The translations under genes were made by a program, and so were the position numbers. 64,000 bases of DNA from Oreohelix idahoensis (lineage: Eukaryota; Mollusca; Gastropoda; Stylommatophora; Oreohelicidae), in NCBI GenBank assembly GCA_024509875.1, contig JAMPIV010019879.1:412001-476000 (forward strand). Reading direction: 5' to 3'. Position 1 is the stretch's first letter; the number at the start of each line of letters is the position of its first letter. This document shows, piece by piece, positions 33,177 to 42,566 of this stretch. The notes under the pieces were generated by a model. That model saw only the letters and a program-made list of their open reading frames with translations. It did no database searches and was not told where the DNA came from.

Positions 33177-35594
33177 TGTCGTGGAATATTCTAATCCACA
33201 TATATAAATTATTAGGTAAATATGAAGCCTAACAAATAAAATTAATAAAGAAAAGAGCAATGGTAAATAACAGTGCTGTCACAATGACTGTACTCGAAAT
33301 CCCCTTGTTTTCTACTGCGTATGCAAATTGTAACGTTTCACGTTGATATTAAAGGCCTTCTGCAACATACACGCGTTTCCCAAACACACAATAAAATGTG
33401 CTGCCTTTCTAAGAAAAAACCTTGAAATATGCAAGTTGACCTAAATTTTAAATTCCATTCATGTCTTTTTCTACACTATGTTACCAAGATCAAAAGACAG
33501 ATGGACTAAAGGATAGCGAGAAGGGAGGGCTGAAAATCAGGAACGCATGCAACACGCGTCGCGCGATACACAAATGCTACCATCACGCGTGTAAGACTAC
33601 ATGCACTAACTTTTTTTCAGACGAACAGTGATAAAATACACTACCCTTCCCAGAGTTAGGTTTTAAAATCACAAAAAACGCTTATTAGGAAAGATAACAA
33701 TAGATGGGTTTACGGTTGAAAACATAACAGTACCCAGACAGCACATCTTCGAAACAGGAGGTAGAAAATACATATTTTGAACGCAGCCACGTAGCTCTTT
33801 TAAATTTGGATATTTGGGTTCCTTAGGGCTTGCTGACCAAGAATATGTAAAACGTTACGCAAATAGTCCAGGAATTAATAAATTATAACCAAAATAAAAT
33901 AGTGGGGATGCCTGACAGCATGGAATCATTTCTGCTCATAAAATTTTTTTATAACGTGTTTGAAAAAAATCTTACGTTACAGAATTAGCCTACCATGTAA
34001 ACTCCAAATTGATTGGAGCGCAACAAATGAAAGACTAACCACGATTGGTCGGGCTATAAATACTATCTTTCGTTGTTAGGGGAGACGTGAAAAGGTAACA
34101 TTTTTTCAAACACTTGTCGAAACGTGGCCTCATTGGCTAGACTCGCTGATATACTCACTTAGGAGCGTTAGTTCGAGACCACTAGTGCAAATAATCTTGA
34201 TAAAGCAACAGTGCGTTGAAGCCAGCTCATATTTGGGTTAAATAAAAGCCTGGAACATAAGCAGATGGGAATTTGTGCCAGTAAATGTGCCAGAATTCAT
34301 TGCTAATCAACGTATCTGTGTTTATTCTATGAATTGTGGTAAGCTTGAACCATTCAGTATCTTTTAATGAAAATTGAATGTAAATTGTTAATTTATGCCT
34401 GTATATATATGTGTAGTTCAGTGGCAAACAGGAGATAAAGCCTATAATGCTCCAGCCTGAACAGAGGGTGTCGAAGGGAAGTAAAACGGCATGGAATGGC
34501 CAAATAGTACACTGACACCTGGATGATTGACTAGAAAGAAATAATGCTGGAAGTGCAGAGGCGTGGTAACCATTAAGGAGGTAAATACTGGTATAAAGTA
34601 TTTCAGATGAAGCTGACAGTTGGCCTAACGCTCTGAACTCAATGTTTGTGATGTATTGTGCTCTGTGTAGAACTAGAGTATCAATTAGTTATGAAGTAGA
34701 AGGTACATCCTTCTTGTTTTCAGGGACCGTGGTCTTGATGGTACTGAGCAGCACCTGGTCAGAGCTTTGCTGAATCCAGAGTCGGACAGCATACTCCTTG
34801 GTCTTTTTAGCTATCAGTGAGGTGTCTCCAGAGCCCAGGGGAGAATTCGAGCAGAGGAGTCCTTTCCTGCCGCCATCACGCAAGATAAGCTGATTTGGCC
34901 AGCTGAGCTCAACATTATGCCCCCTCATCTTGAAATGACTTTGTAAAAAATAACATTCAGAGGGGAATTTAATTGTCTTAATATCAGGAACTGAGAACAT
35001 ATCCAATACTAGTCCCAAAAGACAAACTATTGAAGTCATGATGACAAATACCAACAGAGCTTGAACAAAACAAAACCAGTATTACCTCATATTACCACTA
35101 CACAACTGACACACATAGGATATTTTTAATAATATATGTCACTACAATATTCATATTGATAAAGTCTGTACATATACTTGTAATTAAAATTGATTGTGAT
35201 TCCTGGTTCCTTTGTATTTGAATCAGGACACATATACCTTTATGATAACAATGAATACATATTGTTATTTGAAAAGTTATCAGTGACTCCTTAAGATATT
35301 CTCATAGAGTGTTATATGTATGTGAGTGTCACAGTGTTGTCAAGAGTAGTGGATTAAATTAAATTGTTTATCTGTCTGTTGTTGTGACTTACACTTCATC
35401 ATACACATACCCTAGACACATAACGTAGTCATCACACTATTCCAGAATAATTCTGACTGAGATATATAGATATGTGGTAGCAAGTAAGGTTATCTATAAT
35501 ACACTACTCTTAATAGATATAGATACCTTCACAGCTGATCTCAGTCAGTACACTAAGTCCCCTATAAATATTTATAACATCCCACTTCACCACA
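33177..35594 (+). repeat. 5' LTR of element 1 (2418 bp)
   Basis: It is nearly identical to 42567-44985. The differences I could see are an A-run length near 33412, another near 34944, a TA copy near 35130 and one T near 35430. A length of 2.4 kb is unusual for a Ty3/gypsy LTR. Both LTRs contain the same antisense open frame. Confidence 0.93.
34689..35054 (-). CDS. Antisense 121-codon open frame inside the 5' LTR
   Basis: The frame starts MVFVIMTSIVCLLGLVLDM, like a short signal peptide or membrane segment, and continues with hydrophilic sequence (FKMRGHNVELSWPNQ, ENKKDVPSTS). The same frame in the 3' LTR (44344-44078) loses its start through one deleted A. I do not recognise the product. It could be chance, a captured exon or an accessory gene. 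Confidence 0.25.
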   Translation of the reverse strand: MVFVIMTSIVCLLGLVLDMFSVPDIKTIKFPSECYFLQSHFKMRGHNVELSWPNQLILRDGGRKGLLCSNSPLGSGDTSLIAKKTKEYAVRLWIQQSSDQVLLSTIKTTVPENKKDVPSTS

Positions 35595-35597
35595 TAT

Positions 35598-35616
35598 ATT
35601 GGGGTCTCGCTCTTGG
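35598..35616 (+). promoter_or_regulatory. Candidate primer-binding site of element 1
   Basis: TGGGGTCTCGCTCTTGGG starts a few bases after the 5' LTR end and begins with TGG, as required to pair with a tRNA CCA end. The tRNA was not identified. Confidence 0.45.
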
Positions 35617-35796
35617 GATTTTGAATCTTTACCTATTAAAAATATTGGGGGTAATTCACTTCAGGGAATATAAGAATTAAAAGGTATCCTTGGGTGGAAT
35701 TGAATAAGGTTGAGCTCACGGTGCCTGTGTTGTCCATTATATATATTTAGAATTTGAATTGTTGGTTAGACATTGTAGAAATTTACCTGATAGACA

Positions 35797-37100
35797 ATGG
35801 CGGACCTGGCCAAGTTTCGATCTGCTGCTGTTCAGACTGCAAAAGAGTTAGGATTAGATGGGCAAGTTATGGTTGCCTATGTCACCACGGAATGTGACAA
35901 ATTTATTGAACGCGAAGAAAGAAGATTAGAAAAAGAGGCCGAAAGAAAGTTAGAGGCTGAGACTAAGAGGTTGCAATTTGAGGCTGAGGCTGAGACTAAG
36001 AGGTTGCAGATTGAGGCTGAGGCTAAGAAATTGGAGGCAGAAAGAGAAGACAAAAGATTGGCTGCAGAAAGGGAAGCAGAAGAAAGAAGATTGGCTGCAG
36101 AAAGGGAAGAGAAGAAATTAGCTGCAGAAAGGGAAGAGAAGAAATTAGCTGCAGAAAGGGAAGAGAAGAAATTAGCTGCAGAAAGGGAAGACAAGAAATT
36201 AGCTGCAGAAAGGGAAGCAGAAGATAAAAGATTACAAAGGGAACATGAGTTACGACTCAGGGAATTTGAGTTTCAAGGCCATGCTCCTGAAAATGGTGCC
36301 AGTCCCTTTGCCTCTGATGCCACTGCTAGCCAAGGAGCCTCAACCTCAGCTATGAATTTTCATTTAGATCATTTTGTTGAGAAAGACGATGATATTGAGA
36401 GCTACCTAAATAGGTATGAACTATTAGCTACCACGTATGGGTTAGAGAGAGAAAGGTGGAGCTTAAAGTTATCTCAGGGACTTCGTGGGGCAGCTTATGA
36501 AGTTTTTTGCAAAAATGAGCAGAGGTGATCAGGAAAATTATGACATGCTAAAGCAGGCTCTTTTGTTAAGGTATGAAAAGAATGCAGAATTTTATAGGAA
36601 AAAATTTAGGAATGCTAAACTACTGTCAGGTGAAACCTATCACCAGTTCTCTGCACGAATAGAGACATACTTGGAGAAATGGACTTCTCTGGGGAAAACC
36701 CAAGATCTTAAGGAAATGGTCCTTATAGAGCAATTAAGAGAGTCCATGGCTCCAGACCTGAGAAAGTTTCTCATGGAACAAGGTGCAGAGAGGCTGGATG
36801 AGTTGCTAAATGTTGCTGAAAGGTATCAAGCAGCTCAAGCAGAGGTAACAGGTAATAAAAAGAAACAGGTGGACAACTTTAGGGCACCACAGAACTTTAA
36901 TAAATTTGATCCTAGGGATCAAAATAAAGGTAAGCACCAATTTGATAGGCCACGGTATGAAAATAAAAATAAATTCCCACAATTCGATGAAAGGAAATAT
37001 GATGAAAGAAAATCTTTCAACCAAGGAAAAAGGTGGTGTAAGAATTGTCAGATGGACAATCATGACACTGACCGTTGCGGAAGGAAACCTGTGTATATGG
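35797..37100 (+). pseudogene. gag of element 1 (one frameshift)
   Basis: It forms the virus-like particle. The frame starting MADLAKFRSAAV runs to 36528 and the continuation is in another frame from about 36485, so one indel at a T6/A5 homopolymer breaks it. After about 45 residues comes a long charged coiled coil containing tandem copies of LAAEREEKK (27-bp units, about 36060-36220), then a capsid-like region (YHQFSARIETYLEKW) and a CCHC zinc knuckle, CKNCQMDNHDTDRC, at about 37037-37078. The break lies inside the capsid region, so it is a mutation, not a gag-pol programmed shift. Confidence 0.85.
36057..36228 (+). repeat. 27-bp tandem repeats encoding LAAEREEKK
   Basis: The unit TTAGCTGCAGAAAGGGAAGA plus GAAGAAA occurs about six times in frame inside gag. 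It extends the predicted coiled coil by nine residues per unit. Confidence 0.9.
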
Positions 37101-37884
37101 CAACCCTTCAGGTCAGGTCGACCTCAAGACAGGAGGAGGATATTGTGTTAGATACCACTCCAGAAGAGATGAGGAAGGCACAGGCTGGGGATAAAACACT
37201 CAAGCCTTGTTTCAGAAAATTGTCAACTTGTCATACAACTCCAGGCAAGGGAGATTTTTACATGAAAAACAAGTTGATGTATAGGAAGACTGGAGCTAGA
37301 TCCAAAGGTCAGGGACAGCTGGTACTTCCTAAAAGATATAGGGCAGACTTAATAAGGAGCCTACATGTGAAACCAGATGGGGACCATGAGAAAATAGGTA
37401 CCATCATTCAAAAGGTGGCTCACAATTATTATTGGCCCAAAGCAAGATGGGACATTGAGAATTTTGTAGAAAGGTGTAGCATAGCACATGAGGGAACACC
37501 CACAAGTGGGAACATGGATCAGGACCTGGACACGCCACGGGGCAAAATTAGGCCTGACAATAAAAAGAAATATAGATTTGATAAAGTGGACCAAATGGAA
37601 TGGGAAGCCCCTTTTCACGGACAAGCTTCACTTAACTGTTTCACAATGGCCACTATGCGGAGAGTGCAAACAGATGTCTTACCCCAGGATAAGCCGAAAA
37701 TCCCTCAATCGGACTTAAACAAACTGGAGGAAGAGGATGTAGAGAGGAAATCTCTCATCAAGAATTTTAAGAGGGGAGACAGCCCCAAAAGAAAAATTGG
37801 TAGCGGTCGTTTTGTGAATGATAATTCTGGGAGGAAAAATCATCACTATAAAGCTTCGAGTGGAAGAGACCATACCGGTGCATG
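37100..37884 (+). pseudogene. Integrase N-terminal zinc-binding region and an unrecognised segment of element 1
   Basis: In the same frame as the gag C-terminus, an H2C2-like domain is read: LVLPKRYRADLIRSLH, H, then WPKARWDIENFVERC, near 37320-37480. The second Cys of the final CxxC seems lost (CSIAHEG). It follows the zinc knuckle almost directly, so protease is missing. The last about 130 codons are Lys/Asn-rich and match nothing that I know. No integrase catalytic core follows before LINE C1. Confidence 0.65.
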
Positions 37885-37913
37885 GACAAATAATAATAAT
37901 AATAATAAATTCT

Positions 37914-39598
37914 TTAAGCGCCAAACACGGCGCATAAGGCAGAAACCAGTGCTCTCCAGGTTGTTCGTTGTGACGCCACTCCTCTTAGCTCTTGCACATT
38001 ATTTAGGCCCAACGTTCTTCCTTCTCTTATTATTGTTCTTCTGAGTGTTTCTTTTGGTCTTCCTTTTTTCCGCTTACCCTCAGGAACCCAAGTGAGCGCC
38101 TGTAGTGGTATTCTGTTGTTTTGCATTCGTAGGACATGACCGATATATGACCATCGTCTTTTCCTTATATAGTCGGAGACATATTTCTGCCTAGAGTCTT
38201 CTCTTATTTGTCGATTAGTCTTGAATTCTTTCCAACTGATGTTCATGAGTTTTCTAAGACATTTGTTCTCGAATGTATTCAGCTTGTTCTCCAATGATTT
38301 TGTTATTTTCCAACTCTCACAGCCGTATGTTAACACTGAGATAACATTTGAATTAAACAGACGAAGCTTGGTATGTATATTCAATGATCGTAATTTCCAA
38401 ATGTTAGATAATCTATTGAAGGCGCTAGCTGCCAAAGCAATTCTAGTATGGATTTCTCTTGTTGTGTCACCATCCTGAGTCATTTTACTGCCTAAATAAT
38501 TGAAACTTTCAACTTTCTGTAGTTTTTCCCCGTTCAAGATGATATCAAAGGTCTCGTTAGAAAAGTTCATAGCTTTAGTTTTAGAGGCATTTATTTGGAG
38601 ACCAATTTTAACCGAGAGATGACACAAATTATTTATTGCTTCTTGGGATTGTCTTGGTGTTGAACTTAAGAATGCTACATCATCTGCGAAATCCAGGTCC
38701 CCCAGGAATTTTCCATTTGTCCATTTTATACCCAATTGTTCATTGTGGGTATAGTTTTCTCATAACCCAATCAATAGCTATTCCAAAAAGTAGTGGTGAC
38801 ATAATACAGCCTTGTTTCACCCCTGTTTCTACTGTAAACCATTCTGTATTCCCTTTATTTGTTCTAACACAACATCTTGCATTGTCATATAGCGCTTTGA
38901 TTATATTCACATATTTTGTTGGAAAACCATAGATTGTAAGTATCTTCCACAATGATGGGCGGGTGTAGACTATCAAAGGCTTTTTGAAAATCGACGAAGG
39001 TGATAATAAGTGGCGATTGCCTTTCCACTGATTCTTCTATAATTGTTCTTAGTGTGAATATTTGATCAATACATGATCGTTTCGGCCTGAAACCCGCTTG
39101 TTCTTCTCTGATCTTTTCGTCAGCATGCAATTTAAGTCTTTCTAACATCATGCAACATAATAATTTTCCAGGTACTGATAATAGAGATATACCACGCCAG
39201 TTATTACAGTCTGATAGATCACCTTTCTTCGGTAACTTTACAATAATACTGTCTTTCCATTGTTGTGGTGGTTGTTCTTCTCTCCATACTTCATTTATAA
39301 TATCTAAAATTCTCAAGAGGTTGTTGTCATTAACTGCTTTAATCATTTCCCCTGAAATTTCGTCAACTCCAGCAGCTTTAAAATTTTTTAATCTTTTAAC
39401 GGCTTGTTTGATCTCGTCCAGCGTGAATTCATCGCAAGTTATTGGCAAAGTGGTTGTGGATGTTTCATTATTAAAATCAGGTGTTACTGTTGATGGTGGT
39501 CTGTTTAGCACCTCCATGAAGTGCTCAGCCCATCTCTTCATTTGTTCTTTTTCTGTTGGTATTGAATTCCCTAATTTACCTTTAACAGGTGTTTCCAT
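37914..39598 (-). pseudogene. LINE C1 reverse transcriptase (frameshifts)
   Basis: Frame 39598-38885 carries DSIIVKLPKKGDLSD, EQAGFRPKRSCIDQI and FVDFQKAFDSLH. A shifted frame 38976-38740 carries SLWKILTIYGFP and VKQGCIMSPLLFGIAIDW. Frame 38735-37914 carries the catalytic LDFADDVAFLS, YLGSKMTQDGDT, VLTYGCESWKIT and WSYIGHVLRMQ. Only small indels separate them, so the element is nearly intact and young. Confidence 0.88.
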
Positions 39599-39707
39599 AG
39601 CAGTAGGCTGGTGACATAGTTGTTTTGTAATTTGATAAAGGCACCTACTATTACCAGTTCTTGCAGCATTTTCAGCTTCTACGGCCAGTTCATTGATGAA
39701 ATGTCTT

Positions 39708-40558
39708 TTATCTCTTCGAGTTTTTTGTCTTCACTTCTTTATTTAACAAGTTATAAGTTAGTTTGCAAGATTCAACTGCATTATGTGTACTTGCCGCTAG
39801 TAGTTTAAGTTTTGCTGTTTTCCTTTCTTGTATTTTATCCCAAGTATCTTCTCTCATCCATTTTTTCTTTTTATGTACTAGGTATCCGGTGGTCGCTACA
39901 GCTGCTTCTGTCATTGCTGTTCTCAGTTGTTCCCATTTAGTATCGATTGTCTTGGTGGTGATATCGTTGTCAATTTTGTCTAAAGCATCGAAATAGTTGT
40001 TCATTTTGACATTATATTCCTTCTTTATATCATTTGATTGCAGTCTGTGTACATCTATTCTTCTATTTTTATTCGGTTGGTATAACTTCTTCAGTTTAAT
40101 TCTCATTTTAGCTATGCAGAGGTTATGATCGCTTCCGATCTCTGCACCTCTGTATGCTCTGACGTCTTGAACTGATGAGCGAAATTTAGCGCTTATGCAG
40201 AAGTGATCTATCTGGTTCTTAGTTCTGCCATCAGGTGAATTCCATGTTATCTTGTGGATATTCTTATGTGGAAAGATGGTGTCTGCCACAACGAGGTTTG
40301 ATATTTCACAAAGTTCTAGAAGTCTTTCGCCATTTTGATTCATACAGCCTATGCCATGAGTACCGAGATATCTTTGTACTCCATCGTTGTTGTCACCTAC
40401 TTTGGCGTTAAAATCACCCATGACTGCTATTATGTCATGCTTGGGTATTGTGTTGATGGTACTTAGAAGTGCTTCATAGAAGTCATCTTTTGTGGTATCA
40501 AGAGCGTCGTTAGTTGGTGCATAACATTGTACAATTGAGAGCTTGAAAAATCGTGTCT
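39708..40558 (-). pseudogene. LINE C1 endonuclease (5'-truncated)
   Basis: The reading starts mid-domain with KLSIVQCYAPTNDAL, then AVMGDFNAKVGDNN, NQIDHFCISAKFRSS and SDHNLCIAKMRI, the second half of an apurinic-type endonuclease. The N-terminal GTWNVRTL part is absent because of 5' truncation. It is followed by a basic linker ending at a stop near 39708. Confidence 0.85.
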
Positions 40559-40576
40559 GACAAATAGGTCCACACA

Positions 40577-42499
40577 ATTAAAGGTCCATATGTAGCTTTG
40601 TTAAGAACGTGGACTGATGAAAAGGCAGAGGAAAACATTACATCTTCATACCAATATGTGAATGAGCTGACCACTCGGTTAAAAACTGGCTGGAAACTTG
40701 CCAATGAAAATTTCTTGAAACAAGCCAGGAAGAAACATGCTGCCTATTATAACAGGAAGGCGAAAGACAGAAATTTGGCTGTGGGAGAGAAAGTACTGCT
40801 TCTTTTGCCCGGGAGTCAGAATAAGTTACAAATTGGATGGCAGGGTCCATATACAGTTTTAGAGAAGGTGTCTAGAACAAATTATAAGATAGATAAGAAG
40901 GGGAAAGAAAAAATCTATCATGTGAATCTCCTGAAGAAATATTTGGAAAGAGAACATCAGGAAGAGACACACTTGTTGACCTTGTCCATCGCCATGGAGA
41001 TGAAAAAGGAACCACTTTCATCATTTGAATATCCATTACACCCCTGTGAGACAGCAGCACAGGTGAAAATCAGTACACATTTAACGAAAACTCAGAAGGA
41101 GAGAGTGCAACAGGTTCTAAATAATCATGCAGAGGTGTTAACAGACCGACCAGGGCATACAAACCTATTGGAATATGATATGAAACTAATAGACTCCACA
41201 CCTGTCTGTATGAAACCATATTCGATTCCGTTTGCTAAGGAGAAAGCTTTGAAGGAAGAGATAGACTATCTATTGAAGGAAGGAATTATTTCGCACAGTG
41301 AGTCTTCGTATAGTTCCGGTGTGGTACTCTTAAGGAAGCCCTCTGGAGAACATAGACTCTGTATAGATTACAGGAGACTGAATGCTATTACAGAAGGACA
41401 GGTGGATCCATTGCCGGATACAAATCAGCTGTTTGCCAGACTAAATAAAGCGAAATATTTCTCAAAAGTGGATCTGAGTAAAGGATACTATCAGATTCCA
41501 GTAAAGCCTGAGGTTAGACCATACCTAGCTTTTAGTACCTCAGAAGGACACTATGAGTTTAATAGATTGCCATTTGGATTGAAGAATGCGCCTAGTGTCT
41601 TCTCTAGAATGATGAGAAAATTATTGGATCCTCTGAATAATCCCTGTATAACAAATTTTATGGATGATATCCTTATAGCAACAGAAACATTTGAGGAACA
41701 CATTGACTCTCTGAACATGCTGTTTGATCGACTTAGGGAGGCAAATTTAACAGCCCGACCAACCAAATGTTGCGTTGGATGTAAAGAATTGGAATTTTTG
41801 GGACACACAGTTTATCAGGGAAACATGACCCCTGACCCAAAGAATTTAGAGAAACTACAGAAAGCCCCGAGACCACAAACCAAGAAGGACGTGAGATCCT
41901 TTGTCTCATTATGTAGTTTCTACCAGAAGTATATCAAAAACTTTAATTCCATATGTGCACCGTTAACTGAATTGACACGTAAAGGACATCCAGATCGCAT
42001 TACATGGACACCACAATGTGAAATGACTTACCAAGAATTGAAGGAAAAGCTCACAAGTAAACCCATTTTGAAATTACCTGACTTAAGTCAAGAATTCATA
42101 GTAAGGACGGATGCAAGTAATATTGGGTTAGGTGCAACTCTACTACAGAGATCTGATGCATTGGATGGGGAATTAAGCCCAGTGGCATATGCTAGCAGAA
42201 AGTTGAATAAAGCTGAAATCAACTACTCAACTAGCGAAAAAGAATGTCTTGCAGTAATATGGGCGATAAAGAAATTCAATATTTATCTATATGGGAAGGC
42301 ATTTAAGTTGCAAACAGACCACAAACCTTTATCGTTTCTAGCACAGGCTAGACATGAGAACTCCAGGTTACTCCGATGGTCTTTACTTTTGGCTCCATAT
42401 AATTTTAGCATTGAGTATATATCTGGAAAAACCAATTTGGGAGCGGATTTTTTAAGCCGCCATCCGTGCGATGAGAATCACCTTAAACCCCAGAAATAA
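40577..42499 (+). CDS. Pol of element 1: integrase C-terminus, RT and RNase H in one frame
   Basis: The open frame begins with KGPYVALLRTWTDEKAEEN, the integrase region after the catalytic core, and the GPY/F-type module WQGPYTVLEKVSRTNYKI. It continues without a break into a protease-less RT: YRRLNAIT, FSKVDLSKGYYQIP, LPFGLKNAPSVFSRMM and the catalytic FMDDILIATE. RNase H follows with VRTDASNIGLGATL, SEKECLAVIWAI, LQTDHKPLSFL and LGADFLSRHP. It stops 67 bp before the 3' LTR. Integrase preceding RT in a single frame is direct evidence for the Gmr1-type domain order. The RT and RNase H look intact; integrase core and protease are absent. Confidence 0.93.
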   Translation: MKGPYVALLRTWTDEKAEENITSSYQYVNELTTRLKTGWKLANENFLKQARKKHAAYYNRKAKDRNLAVGEKVLLLLPGSQNKLQIGWQGPYTVLEKVSRTNYKIDKKGKEKIYHVNLLKKYLEREHQEETHLLTLSIAMEMKKEPLSSFEYPLHPCETAAQVKISTHLTKTQKERVQQVLNNHAEVLTDRPGHTNLLEYDMKLIDSTPVCMKPYSIPFAKEKALKEEIDYLLKEGIISHSESSYSSGVVLLRKPSGEHRLCIDYRRLNAITEGQVDPLPDTNQLFARLNKAKYFSKVDLSKGYYQIPVKPEVRPYLAFSTSEGHYEFNRLPFGLKNAPSVFSRMMRKLLDPLNNPCITNFMDDILIATETFEEHIDSLNMLFDRLREANLTARPTKCCVGCKELEFLGHTVYQGNMTPDPKNLEKLQKAPRPQTKKDVRSFVSLCSFYQKYIKNFNSICAPLTELTRKGHPDRITWTPQCEMTYQELKEKLTSKPILKLPDLSQEFIVRTDASNIGLGATLLQRSDALDGELSPVAYASRKLNKAEINYSTSEKECLAVIWAIKKFNIYLYGKAFKLQTDHKPLSFLAQARHENSRLLRWSLLLAPYNFSIEYISGKTNLGADFLSRHPCDENHLKPQK

Positions 42500-42550
42500 T
42501 AATAAATTTCTCTATGTGTATATAGAATAAAGGACTGACATATAATGTCT

Positions 42551-42566
42551 GTTTTAAGAGGGGAGG
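42551..42566 (+). promoter_or_regulatory. Polypurine tract of element 1
   Basis: AAGAGGGGAGG sits immediately before TGTCGTGG of the 3' LTR and would prime plus-strand DNA synthesis. Confidence 0.75.

Larger units (their letters stand above)
37893..40558 (-). mobile_element. LINE C1: 2.67-kb RTE/CFDP2-like retrotransposon inserted in element 1
   Basis: An 8-bp TSD GACAAATA is at 37885-37892 and 40559-40566. On the - strand it starts within the endonuclease and ends in a (TTA)n-rich tail. It is the source-type copy for LINE C2 (11259-11800), to which it is almost identical. Its insertion in a young LTR element shows that LINE C has been active recently. Confidence 0.92.

Noticed and set aside
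36485..36530. Possible programmed frameshift in gag of element 1
   Set aside because: It lies inside the capsid region at a T6/A5 run, not at the gag-pol boundary, so a mutation or base-call error is more likely.
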